DNA of 64,000 nt from the NCBI GenBank assembly GCA_938044775.1, contig CALIOE010000095.1:1-64000 (forward strand), given 5' to 3'. Shown here piece after piece: positions 8,327 to 17,874 of this stretch (the stretch's first letter is position 1; each line of letters starts with the position of its first letter). The stretch comes from an uncultured Rhizobiaceae group bacterium. Lineage in GTDB: Bacteria; Pseudomonadota; Alphaproteobacteria; Rhizobiales; Rhizobiaceae. The notes under the pieces are model-generated. The model was not told the origin of the DNA and made no database searches. It worked only from the letters and a program-made list of their open reading frames with translations. A program made the position numbers and the translations under genes.

Positions 8327-8612
8327 TCGTTATGGTTAATCAAAAGATGCGGCCGATGAAGCTGCATCAAAAAGAACGAAGAACGGGAGGAAGTGCGAAG
8401 GTCGTTCGATTCGCTGAGCCAGGAAACAGATCGTCGGCTCGCCTGATGATCATTCTGTTTTGCTCTGTGGTTCCACAACCAGTCTCAACGACAGGTTCGC
8501 CAAATCTCTAATCTTTGCCAAGCAACCCGATCTGCATCCAGGCCGGTCGACGTACGAATTGCGCTGATGCGCAGGCGAAGCAAGTTGGAAAACATTAGAG
8601 GAGAAATTGGCA

Positions 8613-10283
8613 ATGGCCGACACACTAACTCTGAACAAGATAAAAAATCAGCGAGGCATCTCAGTAGGCGAAGCCGCTGCGAAGATCGCTGACCTGGGTT
8701 GGAACCCTTCCTACGTTCAGGAAGCGATGACCTATCCGACCGACTACAAGATCAAGAAAATTCCCAAAGACCCGATGAAACAGGTTCTTCGCTCCTATTT
8801 TCCGATGGAGGAAGAGAAGGACAACCGCGTCTATGGAGCGCTGGACGCCGCCCTGCGCGGAGACATGTTCCGCAACGTTGAGCCACGCTGGATCGAGTGG
8901 ATGAAGCTTTTCCTTGCAATCATTCCATTCCCCGAAATTTCTGCCGCACGATCCATGGCAATGGTTGCCCGCCTCACGCCAGGTGAGGAGTTGAGGACCG
9001 GATTCACCATGCAAATGGTCGATGAGTTCAGACACTCCACGATCCAGATGAACCTGAAAAAATGGTACATGGAGAATTACATCGATCCCGCTGGATTTGA
9101 TATTACCGAAGAGGCCTTCGGCAAGTGCTACGCCACGACCATCGGCCGACAGTTCGGCGAGGGATTCCTGACCGGCGATGCGATCACTGCGGCAAGCATC
9201 TATCTGACGATTGTTGCCGAGACAGCATTTACGAACACGTTGTTCGTCGCCATGCCATCCGAAGCGGCACGCAATGGTGATTACGCTCTTCCGACCGTCT
9301 TTCTGTCGGTGCAATCAGATGAAAGTCGTCACATCGGCAACGGGCACTCCATGCTCATGTCCATGCTGAAGGAGCCGGACAATTACCAGCTTCTGGAGCG
9401 TGATATGAAATATGCGTTCTGGCAGAACCATGCGATCGTGGATGCGGCAATTGGAACCTTCATCGAATACGGCACCACCAACCGCGACAAGGACAAAGAA
9501 TCCTACGCAGAAATGTGGCACCGCTGGATCTTCGAAGACTATTACCGCACCTACATGCTTCCGCTGGAGAAGTACGGCGTCAAAATTCACCACGATGACG
9601 TACATGAAGCCTGGAAGCGGATCACTGAGAAGATGTATGTGCATACCGTTGCGCAATTCTTCGCCGTCGGCTGGCCCGTCAATTTCTGGCGCATTGAGGC
9701 TCAGACCGAGAAAGACTTCGAGTGGTTCGAGCACAAGTATCCGGGCTGGTACGCCAAGTTTGGCGAATTCTGGAAGTGGTACGAAAAGCTCAGCCACAAA
9801 GGCAGCAAGGTCGTCACGTTCAACGAAGAGGTCGGATACGTTTATCCGCACCGTTGCTGGAGTTGCCTCGTTCCATGCCTCATTCGCGAGGACATGGTGG
9901 TCGATGAGATCGATGGTCAGTTGCATACCTTCGCCCACGAGAACGACCGTTGGACAGCTGTTGAAGCGTTCGCTGATGAATACCAGGGCCGTCCGACACC
10001 GGCCATGGGCAAGTTCAGCGGTAAGCGTGAGTGGGAAACGATGTACCACGGCGTCGACCTGGCCGATGCCATCGTTGATCTGAACTTCGTGCGCTCTGAC
10101 GGCAAGACCCTCATCCCGCAACCGCATCTGCGCTTTGACGACAAGGAAATGTGGACCCTCGACGACGTTCGCGGTCACACCCTGATGTCACCGCTGACGT
10201 TGCTTCGCGAGATGTCTCCAGAAGATCGCAAACAGCACATTGCCGACTATCAGGCCGGTTTTGAGATCAATCCCTGCAATTGA
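8613..10283 (+). CDS. prmA: Soluble di-iron monooxygenase, hydroxylase large (alpha) subunit, propane/ketone monooxygenase (prm/mim) type
   Basis: Di-iron helix motifs including MVDEFRHSTIQ and SVQSDESRHIGNGHSM; gene order matches group-5 SDIMO clusters. Confidence 0.93.
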   Translation: MADTLTLNKIKNQRGISVGEAAAKIADLGWNPSYVQEAMTYPTDYKIKKIPKDPMKQVLRSYFPMEEEKDNRVYGALDAALRGDMFRNVEPRWIEWMKLFLAIIPFPEISAARSMAMVARLTPGEELRTGFTMQMVDEFRHSTIQMNLKKWYMENYIDPAGFDITEEAFGKCYATTIGRQFGEGFLTGDAITAASIYLTIVAETAFTNTLFVAMPSEAARNGDYALPTVFLSVQSDESRHIGNGHSMLMSMLKEPDNYQLLERDMKYAFWQNHAIVDAAIGTFIEYGTTNRDKDKESYAEMWHRWIFEDYYRTYMLPLEKYGVKIHHDDVHEAWKRITEKMYVHTVAQFFAVGWPVNFWRIEAQTEKDFEWFEHKYPGWYAKFGEFWKWYEKLSHKGSKVVTFNEEVGYVYPHRCWSCLVPCLIREDMVVDEIDGQLHTFAHENDRWTAVEAFADEYQGRPTPAMGKFSGKREWETMYHGVDLADAIVDLNFVRSDGKTLIPQPHLRFDDKEMWTLDDVRGHTLMSPLTLLREMSPEDRKQHIADYQAGFEINPCN

Positions 10284-10306
10284 TCCAACGGCCCAACAAC
10301 GCGGAG

Positions 10307-10326
10307 ACCGGCGGTTGACCGCCGGT
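10307..10326 (+). other. Intercistronic GC-rich hairpin accggcggt-tg-accgccggt
   Basis: Perfect inverted repeat between large hydroxylase and reductase genes, no T-tract. Confidence 0.7.
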
Positions 10327-10378
10327 TTCCACACCGAAACTGAAATCAAAAAGTGTATCATCCGGGAGACGTTTCAAA

Positions 10379-11455
10379 ATGACTGAGACTTACACAGTCA
10401 CTTTGGTGCCAGTCGACGTCGCGTTCGAAGTCGACGACGGCGAGACCGTGCTTGATGCCGCGTTCCGGCAGGGAATTTCGCTGCCGCATGGCTGCAAGGA
10501 GGGCCAGTGTTCTGCGTGCAAATCCATTTTGCTGGACGGAGAGGTCGAGCTCAAAAAATACTCAACCTTTGCTCTCAGTGAATCAGAACGCGACACCGAC
10601 CACATCCTTCTATGCCGGACACTTGTGGAGAGCGATGCGGAAATTGAGCTGCTCAATTACGACGAGGAGCTTCTCTCCAAATCCATCGCCGTGAAGGAAT
10701 TTACCGGCACGATCACCGCGATCGAGAAACTAACTGGCGACATTCGCCAGGTCGGAATCACCTTGAACAGCCCCCTCAAATTCTGGGCCGGACAATATGT
10801 CGACATCACCGTCACAACCACGAAAGGGGAGACGATTACGCGCTCGTTTTCCATGGCAAATTCGCCGCTCGAAGCCCAGGAAACCATCTTCATCATCAAA
10901 AAATATCCCGACGGAAAGTTCTCCAACGAACTCGACGACGGCGGAATCGAAGTCGGCGCATCAGTCAAAGTCAAAGGACCGTTCGGAACCTGCTTCAGGC
11001 GAGAGGACAGACAGGGTCCAATCGTGCTGGTCGGCGCCGGCTCGGGCATGTCGCCGGTCTGGTCTATCCTAAACGATCACCTGGCCAGCGGAGAAGATAG
11101 AGAAGTTTACTTCTTTTACGGTGCCCGCACCCAGGACGATCTTTTCTACCTGAAGGAAATCCGCGAACTGACTGCGAATAATCCCAGCCTGACCTTCATT
11201 CCGGTGCTTTCAGAAGCCGGTGATGATGCCAGTTGGGAGGGAGAAAAAGGGTTCGTTCATGAGGCCGTAGACAGCCATTTGAAGCGGCTCGATCTCGACG
11301 GGGAAGGCGACGTCTATGCGTGCGGCCCTCCACCAATGATTGATGCTCTGATGCCGGTATTGTTCATGAATGACTTCGATGCGGACCGGACCTTTTTTGA
11401 CAGGTTCACCCCGGCAAACGAAACCGCGACCCCGGAGATGCAACTCACCCTCTAG
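10379..11455 (+). CDS. prmB: Monooxygenase reductase (2Fe-2S ferredoxin + FAD/NAD domains)
   Basis: LPHGCKEGQCSACKSILLDG 2Fe-2S motif; TRSFSMANSP FAD motif; VLVGAGSGMSPVWSIL NAD motif. Confidence 0.93.
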   Translation: MTETYTVTLVPVDVAFEVDDGETVLDAAFRQGISLPHGCKEGQCSACKSILLDGEVELKKYSTFALSESERDTDHILLCRTLVESDAEIELLNYDEELLSKSIAVKEFTGTITAIEKLTGDIRQVGITLNSPLKFWAGQYVDITVTTTKGETITRSFSMANSPLEAQETIFIIKKYPDGKFSNELDDGGIEVGASVKVKGPFGTCFRREDRQGPIVLVGAGSGMSPVWSILNDHLASGEDREVYFFYGARTQDDLFYLKEIRELTANNPSLTFIPVLSEAGDDASWEGEKGFVHEAVDSHLKRLDLDGEGDVYACGPPPMIDALMPVLFMNDFDADRTFFDRFTPANETATPEMQLTL

Positions 11456-11521
11456 ACCATCAAACACCTTATCCAATTTCATCCAGAACCATCGTTCCAG
11501 AAACCAAACAGGGAGAAGAAA

Positions 11522-12574
11522 ATGCCAGCAACATCAAGTTCAGTCGGATCCGGTGCCGCAGGTGCAGCTACCTTTGCCGATTCAGACAGCCGTAAGTATC
11601 GGTATTTCGAACCGCGCGGAAAACGTGCATCGCACTATGAGGATATGACGGTTGATGTGCAGCCGGACCCCGAGCGATATCTGACTCAGGGCTGGATCAT
11701 TCAATTTCCAAATGGAGAAGGCGCCTACGACAAGAGCGCGACAAAGGCGCAGAGCTCAAACTGGCATGCCTTTCGCGCTCCCGATCAGGAGTGGGAACGG
11801 ACGCATTACCAGCGCCAGTCAAAAATCGAGAGTCTGATTCAGGGTGTCATTGCAAACGCGCGCAAATTTGGTGTGCACAAAAAATTCGACAAAGCATGGA
11901 CCAAGATTCTGCAGGCCCACCTTGGCGCCTGGAAGCACGCCGAGTTTGGTCTTGGGACGTCACTTATGCAGGCGCAACGCTACGGCTACACCCAGATGAT
12001 CAACAACGCCACGTTGACCAACTCCTCCTACAAGTTGCGCCTTTCTCAGGACATCACACTCTACCTCGCCGAAATCGGTCTCGATATCGACGGCTGGAAT
12101 GACGATTTGGGCAAAGAGACCTGGCTCACCGATCCGGCCTGGCAGGGAACGCGCGAATTTGTCGAGAGCATTATGGGCGCGGAAGACTATCTGGAACAGT
12201 ATTTCGCAATCAACATGGTCTTTGAGCCGCTCGTCGGTGAGCTGTTCCGCTCCGGCTTCATGGTTCAGGTTGCCGCAGCAAACGGGGACTCGGTTACGCC
12301 CCCGGTGATCTCCGCAGCCGAGGCCGATTACGAACGCAACCTCGCCAATTCAATTGATCTGTTTCACCTGCTGATAACGGACGAAAAACACGCAGCTCAC
12401 AACAAGAAACTGTTCGCCGGCTGGATCAAAAAATACAGCGCCCTTGCCAAGAAGGCCGCAACGGGATTGCAGCCGATCTGGTCGCAACCGCACTCCAAGC
12501 CGATTTCATTCTCCGATGCTCAGGCCCAGTCAGTGGAGCGTTACGAGAAGATCAAGGGCGAACTCGGCCTTTAA
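11522..12574 (+). CDS. prmC: Soluble di-iron monooxygenase, hydroxylase small (beta) subunit
   Basis: SRKYRYFEPRGKRASHYEDMTVDVQPDPERYLTQGWI...; SDIMO beta-subunit-like, position in operon. Confidence 0.92.
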   Translation: MPATSSSVGSGAAGAATFADSDSRKYRYFEPRGKRASHYEDMTVDVQPDPERYLTQGWIIQFPNGEGAYDKSATKAQSSNWHAFRAPDQEWERTHYQRQSKIESLIQGVIANARKFGVHKKFDKAWTKILQAHLGAWKHAEFGLGTSLMQAQRYGYTQMINNATLTNSSYKLRLSQDITLYLAEIGLDIDGWNDDLGKETWLTDPAWQGTREFVESIMGAEDYLEQYFAINMVFEPLVGELFRSGFMVQVAAANGDSVTPPVISAAEADYERNLANSIDLFHLLITDEKHAAHNKKLFAGWIKKYSALAKKAATGLQPIWSQPHSKPISFSDAQAQSVERYEKIKGELGL

Positions 12575-12603
12575 CATCCAGTTTCAACAATAGGGAAAAC
12601 ACC

Positions 12604-12975
12604 ATGTCGACAGTAGCAAGAGACGCTTCACACGAAAACATTTTCAAGGACATGAGTCATATCGAGTTCAAGGATACCATTTCGCACCAGTGCGGCGTGA
12701 CCATGAACGATTCCGTCGAAGCCCGTGCCATCGCGGAATACAAAGATCAGGATCCCGAAGTCACGGTGACCTATCAGCCTGCATTGATACGGATCGATGG
12801 CGAAGGTGAGCTCGTGTTCAAAATGAGCGAAATATCCGAGTTTTTGGGCAAGGAGATGGACGCGGCGATGTTCGAGGTCAACACGTCGACCCACTACGGA
12901 CGGATGGTGCGCGTTGATGACGACACGGTCATCCTCTTCGGCGATATGGAGGCGATGCGAAAATATATCGAATAG
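12604..12975 (+). CDS. prmD: Monooxygenase coupling/regulatory protein (MmoB/DmpM family)
   Basis: SHQCGVTMNDSVEARAIAEYKDQDPEVTVTYQPALIRIDGEGELVFKMSEISEFLG. Confidence 0.9.
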   Translation: MSTVARDASHENIFKDMSHIEFKDTISHQCGVTMNDSVEARAIAEYKDQDPEVTVTYQPALIRIDGEGELVFKMSEISEFLGKEMDAAMFEVNTSTHYGRMVRVDDDTVILFGDMEAMRKYIE

Positions 12976-12992
12976 GCAGTTTCGGAGACCTG

Positions 12993-13046
12993 CAGGGACA
13001 GATCCGGGTCTTGCCTGCTGCGCAGGCAGACACGGGCGTGTCCCTG
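12993..13046 (+). other. Intercistronic stem-loop cagggaca...tgtccctg with internal hairpin gcctgctgcgcaggc
   Basis: Nested inverted repeats between coupling-protein and amidohydrolase genes. Confidence 0.5.
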
Positions 13047-13094
13047 GGGGTCGCGATTGCAAACCATGAGGAAACATCAGGGAGGATCCAAGTC

Positions 13095-14117
13095 ATGTAC
13101 AAGACACCAGAAGGAAAAGAGATATTCATCGTCGATGGCCACACCCACTTTTGGGATGGCAGTCCGGAAAACCAGACGAACCTTCAGGGCAAACAGTTCA
13201 TCGAATGCTTCTACGCCTATCACAACGCGCTCAGTCCACCTGAGCAGCTCTGGGAAAAATCCAGATTCGAGAAATACACGGAGGACCAGCTTTATCATGA
13301 TTTGTTTGTCGATGGTCCCGACGACGTGGCGATTATTCAATCCACCTATCTGAAAGACTTCTACAAAAACGGGTTCAGCAGTATCGAGCGGTCCTCGCAC
13401 ATGGCTGCAAAGTACCCAGACCGGTTTATCGTCAACGGGTCCATTGACCCCAGAGATGGAAACAAGACACTCGAATATATCCACTACATGAAGGAAAACT
13501 TCGATATTCAGGGGCTTAAACTCTACACCGCCGAATGGAACGGAAAATCCAAAGGGTGGGCTCTGAACGATCCGGCCGCATACAAGTGCTTTGAGCTTTG
13601 TGACAAGCTCGGAATCAAAAACATGCATGTCCACAAAGGCCCGACAATCATTCCGCTGAACAAAGACGCCTTTGACGTCCACGATGTTGATCACGCGGCC
13701 ACTGACTTCCAGAATCTGAACTGGATTGTCGAGCATTGCGGTCAACCACGTATTGACGACTTCTGTTGGATCGCTGTTCAGGAAAACAATGTCTATGGCG
13801 GTCTTGCCGTCGTGCTGCCGTTCATTCATTCGCGGCCTTACTACTTTGCCGAGATGATTTCGGAACTGTTGTTCTGGGTTGGGGAAGACAACATTCTGTT
13901 TGGCTCCGACTACGCAATCTGGACGCCGCGCTGGCTCGTAGAGAAATTCTGGGCATTTGAGTTGCCAGAGGAGATTAAGCAGCGTACCGGCGTGGATCTG
14001 ACACCGGAAATCAAAGAAAAGATTCTCGGTCTCAATGCTGCAGCGCTTTACAACATTGATGTGGAAGATCGCAAAGCCAAGCTGGAATCGTCGCCGGTTC
14101 TTGTCGCGGCAGAATGA
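13095..14117 (+). CDS. Amidohydrolase family protein of the monooxygenase cluster
   Basis: VDGHTHFWDGSPENQTN...; C-terminal WVGEDNILFGSDYAIWTPRW metal-dependent hydrolase signature. Confidence 0.87.
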   Translation: MYKTPEGKEIFIVDGHTHFWDGSPENQTNLQGKQFIECFYAYHNALSPPEQLWEKSRFEKYTEDQLYHDLFVDGPDDVAIIQSTYLKDFYKNGFSSIERSSHMAAKYPDRFIVNGSIDPRDGNKTLEYIHYMKENFDIQGLKLYTAEWNGKSKGWALNDPAAYKCFELCDKLGIKNMHVHKGPTIIPLNKDAFDVHDVDHAATDFQNLNWIVEHCGQPRIDDFCWIAVQENNVYGGLAVVLPFIHSRPYYFAEMISELLFWVGEDNILFGSDYAIWTPRWLVEKFWAFELPEEIKQRTGVDLTPEIKEKILGLNAAALYNIDVEDRKAKLESSPVLVAAE

Positions 14118-14953
14118 GCATGACCATCGCATTGCAGCAGCGCAGGTCAGAAGTTGACCTGGAAAATCCAAAAGTTGCTGAAGTCTGGCGACAATTAGAA
14201 ACCGTATGCGACCCCGAGCTTGACGAGCCGGTTACTGACATGGGTTTCATTGAAGGCCTGGAAGTTGACGAAAACGGTACCGTCGGCATCTGCTTTCGCC
14301 TGCCGACATATTGGTGTTCAGCAAACTTTGCCTTTCTCATGGCGACCGACATGCGTCACCAGGTGGAGAAGCTCGACTGGGTTTCCCGGGCTCGGGTGAC
14401 CCTCAAAGATCATATGTTCGAGGAACAGGTGAATGTCGGCGTCAACGACGGTCGCTCGTTTCGGGAGATATTTGCTGACCTGGCTCCCGATCAGGGGCTG
14501 GACGAAATCCGCGAGAAGTTTCGTCAAAAGGCGTTCCAGCGACGCCAGGAGGTGATGCTGCTCGGTTTGAGGCGAATGAGCTACAGCGACGACGATATCG
14601 TGAAGATGACTCTTCAACACTACGATCGGGTGCGATTCAGCGATCAGGAAGAAGCCCGTCAGCAACGACGGTATCGCGACATCATAGGTGAACTGGAACT
14701 GGCAAACAGTCCTGGGGACCTGGCATTTTGCAGCTATGGCGGCGGCGCTCTGACAGCCCAGGGACTGGACGGATATCTTGCAACCCTGCGTGCTGTCAGA
14801 ATCAACATGGAGTTCAGCGGCGCACTTTGCCGTGGCCTCCTCAACACCCGTTACAAGGAGCTCAAACCGGACGACGACGAGCCCACGCTCGTCGATTTCA
14901 TCTTGGACAGGGTTCCGCCCCGCAACGCGGGAAAAGACGCCGTCCCTGTCTGA
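14114..14953 (+). CDS. DUF59/MIP18-like protein with C-terminal extension
   Basis: N-terminus VWRQLETVCDPELDEPVTDMGFIEGLEVDENGTVGICFRLPTYWCS resembles MIP18-family metal-sulfur assembly domain; start overlaps preceding stop. Confidence 0.8.
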   Translation: MSMTIALQQRRSEVDLENPKVAEVWRQLETVCDPELDEPVTDMGFIEGLEVDENGTVGICFRLPTYWCSANFAFLMATDMRHQVEKLDWVSRARVTLKDHMFEEQVNVGVNDGRSFREIFADLAPDQGLDEIREKFRQKAFQRRQEVMLLGLRRMSYSDDDIVKMTLQHYDRVRFSDQEEARQQRRYRDIIGELELANSPGDLAFCSYGGGALTAQGLDGYLATLRAVRINMEFSGALCRGLLNTRYKELKPDDDEPTLVDFILDRVPPRNAGKDAVPV

Positions 14954-14964
14954 ATCGAGAATGC

Positions 14965-15000
14965 CCTGCCAGGCGTTGGCTCAGGTCAGTGCCTGGCAGG
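14965..15000 (+). other. Intercistronic inverted repeat cctgccaggc...gcctggcagg
   Basis: Perfect 10-bp arms, 16-nt loop, between DUF59 and chaperonin genes. Confidence 0.7.
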
Positions 15001-15041
15001 CACACATACATTGATCCGCAAAGGACCACCGGGAGGAAACG

Positions 15042-16673
15042 ATGTCCAAATTGCTTCTACATAATTCAAAGGCGCGCCGCGCGCTTGCTGCCGGTGTCGG
15101 AAAACTAGCAGCTGCCGTCGAGCCAACACTCGGCCCCAAAGGCATGAACGCCATGATCGATCGACCGATCGGAACCCCGATTATTTCTCGCGATGGGGTC
15201 AGCATCGCGGCAGAAATCGAGTTGTTCGACCGGTTTGAAAATATGGGGGCACAGGTCGTGCGGGAAGTATCGATGCAGACCAATGAGGTTGCCGGTGACG
15301 GAACGACGACCGCCATCGTACTCGCAAACTCTCTGATTCAGAAGGGTGTGGAAGCGCTCGATGATGGCGGCAGACCGGTTGATCTGTGCAGAGGTATTGA
15401 TCTTGCTGTCGCGGCGCTTGTCGAAAAACTGAAGTCATCGGCCAGGCAGGTAAAGGACAAGAAAGTGCTGGAGCGGGTGGCAGAAATTGCCGCCACAGAT
15501 GCGAAACTCGGCGCAATTGTTGCCAAGGCTTTCAATACAATCGGCGCGGAAGGGGTAATCACTACGGATTACGGTGTCACCACCGACACCGTGCTGAACA
15601 TTGTCGAAGGCATGTCGTTTGAGCGAGGATATATTTCCCACCACATGGTGACAGACGTCGAGCAGATGCTCGCTGTGCTCGATGAGCCCTACATTTTGAT
15701 CACAGATCAGAAAATCAAAACGCCCGGCCAACTCGATACCGTTCGCGCTATTGCCGACAAGAACCAAAAGCCACTGCTGATCATTGCGGAGGAAGTGGCT
15801 CCCGAAGTTGTTGTCATGCTGCTCGAAGCCGGTGGTGCAGGCAAATATGCTGTCGTTCATCCACCTGAATACGGTCAGTGGCGTACCGCCATGCTGGATG
15901 ATCTTGGGATCCTCCTTGGCGGCAAGGTGCTTGCCCGCGATCTCGGCAAGCGCCTTGAAGACATCACAGTCAAAGATCTGGGCCGCTGCGATCAGGTCCG
16001 GATATCGGCCAGCGAAACGGTCATTATACGTGGCAAAGGCAAAGCCAAGGAGATCGCTGCGCGACGCAAACAGGTTCAGCGCCAGTATGAGTTGGCCCCG
16101 CCCAACATCGAGCAGGACAAATTGCAGGAGCGGCTGGCGAAACTTTCAGGAGGCACCGCCATCATCTATGCCGGAGGTGTCACTCCGGTCGAGCAAAAAC
16201 GCACAATACAATTGATTGATGATGCCCTGAGCGCCGTGCGCGCCGCCGCCGATGAAGGCGTTGTTTCGGGTGGTGGCTCAGCATTGATCCATTGCGAGAA
16301 AGCGCTCGACAAGATCGCTGCGTCGGCCAAAGGCGACGTTGCAAGGGGCATAGAGATCGTCCGGGAAACACTTTCTCAACCCCTCACGCGGATTGCGAAC
16401 AACGCCGGCAGAGAGTCGGAGAAAATCGTTGCAGAGGTGAAGCGCACCAACAGCGGCCATGGCTACAACGCCGCAACGGGCAAGTTCGTCAATATGTTTG
16501 ACGCCGGCATCGTCGATCCGGTTCGGGTGACCTACAGCGCCCTCAAGAATGCAGCTTCCGTTGCAACACTCATTCTCACCACCGAAACACTGATTGGTGA
16601 TCTTGGTGAGGACGAGGACCCTACGGCCGGTCCCGCGCTCGGCGGTGGCTCCGAGAATCTGGGGCGCGCTTAG
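15042..16673 (+). CDS. GroEL/Hsp60-like chaperonin dedicated to the monooxygenase (MimG-like)
   Basis: VEPTLGPKGMNAMIDRPIGTPIISRDGVSIAAEI...VAGDGTTTAIVLANSLIQKG; C-terminus ends PALGGGSENLGRA with no GGM repeats; no groES neighbour. Confidence 0.93.
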   Translation: MSKLLLHNSKARRALAAGVGKLAAAVEPTLGPKGMNAMIDRPIGTPIISRDGVSIAAEIELFDRFENMGAQVVREVSMQTNEVAGDGTTTAIVLANSLIQKGVEALDDGGRPVDLCRGIDLAVAALVEKLKSSARQVKDKKVLERVAEIAATDAKLGAIVAKAFNTIGAEGVITTDYGVTTDTVLNIVEGMSFERGYISHHMVTDVEQMLAVLDEPYILITDQKIKTPGQLDTVRAIADKNQKPLLIIAEEVAPEVVVMLLEAGGAGKYAVVHPPEYGQWRTAMLDDLGILLGGKVLARDLGKRLEDITVKDLGRCDQVRISASETVIIRGKGKAKEIAARRKQVQRQYELAPPNIEQDKLQERLAKLSGGTAIIYAGGVTPVEQKRTIQLIDDALSAVRAAADEGVVSGGGSALIHCEKALDKIAASAKGDVARGIEIVRETLSQPLTRIANNAGRESEKIVAEVKRTNSGHGYNAATGKFVNMFDAGIVDPVRVTYSALKNAASVATLILTTETLIGDLGEDEDPTAGPALGGGSENLGRA

Positions 16674-16712
16674 AGGACCAAGTGTAAACACTCAAGTAAA
16701 AGGGAGCATCCC

Positions 16713-17756
16713 ATGTGGGCAGCAAGACTCTACGATTATGACCCTGAGATGAATGTGCAACTCAAGCTGGAGGATGTGAAGCCGCCGACGATTAACAGGC
16801 CCGACGAAGTTATTGTCAAAGTTGGTGCGGCGGGATTGTGCCGCACCGACCTGCATATCATTGAGGGTGTGTGGAAGGACATCATGGACACCGAGGGTTC
16901 GCTGCTGCCCTATGTCATGGGGCATGAAAATGCCGGTTGGGTTGAAGATGTTGGCAGCGGGGTAACATCGGTAAAACCCGGTGATACAGTCATATGCCAT
17001 CCTCACCGCTCTTGCGGCATTTGCCTGAATTGCCGGTATGGCGAAGATATGCACTGCACCGATTCCCTGTTTCCCGGACTCGGTCTGGATGGTGGATTTG
17101 CCGACTATTTCATTACCAACGAACGGGCACTCATCAAGCTCAACCCGAACGTGACACCGTTGGAGGTTGCGCCGATGGCTGACGCGGGCATCACCGCCTA
17201 TCGGGCTGCCAAACGTGCCGCAGAATTACTGCGTCCCGGTGCCTATTGCGTTATGGTAGGCATCGGTGGCCTCGGCCATATAGCACTCCAGTCACTGCAG
17301 GCCATTTCAGGTTGCCGTACGATCGCCATTGATCGCGAGCCGGCAGCACAAAAACTCGCAAAGGAACTCGGCGCCGACTTCGTCCTCGACGGTGGACCGG
17401 ATGTTGTTGAACAGGTGGAGGAGATCACCGGCGGTGGCGCGCAGGTTGTCATCGACTTCGTAGGCGAGCTTGGTGTGGAGAATGTCTGTTGGCAAATGGT
17501 CCGTCAGGGCGGGCAGATGTTTGTGATCGGCTACGGAGGTAAGGTCGAGGTGCCAACCGTCCACCTGGTGATCCAGGAGATCAATATCGGTGGCAGCCTG
17601 GTAGGCAACTTCACTGAATTGGTTGAGCTCATGGAACTGCATGCCGACGGCAAGGTGAAGATGCACTACAGCGAATACAAGCTTGCCAACATCAATGAAG
17701 CGATAGACGATTTCAAAAACAGGCGGTTTGCCGGACGTGGAGTTTTGGTCCCATAG
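16713..17756 (+). CDS. Zn-dependent alcohol dehydrogenase
   Basis: GLCRTDLHIIEG, GHENAGWVEDVG, CHPHRSCGICLNCRYGEDMHC structural-Zn region, GIGGLGHIALQ nucleotide motif. Confidence 0.93.
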   Translation: MWAARLYDYDPEMNVQLKLEDVKPPTINRPDEVIVKVGAAGLCRTDLHIIEGVWKDIMDTEGSLLPYVMGHENAGWVEDVGSGVTSVKPGDTVICHPHRSCGICLNCRYGEDMHCTDSLFPGLGLDGGFADYFITNERALIKLNPNVTPLEVAPMADAGITAYRAAKRAAELLRPGAYCVMVGIGGLGHIALQSLQAISGCRTIAIDREPAAQKLAKELGADFVLDGGPDVVEQVEEITGGGAQVVIDFVGELGVENVCWQMVRQGGQMFVIGYGGKVEVPTVHLVIQEINIGGSLVGNFTELVELMELHADGKVKMHYSEYKLANINEAIDDFKNRRFAGRGVLVP

Positions 17757-17874
17757 CTTTCGTTACTGCCAATCTGACACTCAGCCTTAATATAGACAAA
17801 GAATCGTCAAAAAATGGCCGGACTTGATTACTCGCCCAACATTGGAAATCAATACCAGTTCACCAAATAACTAC

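Noticed and set aside
8661-10178. Long minus-strand ORFs (217 and 287 aa) antisense to the hydroxylase gene
   Set aside because: Composition and codon pattern typical of shadow ORFs opposite a well-supported coding gene
13077-14171. 364-aa minus-strand ORF opposite the amidohydrolase
   Set aside because: Shadow ORF; the plus-strand frame has clear family motifs
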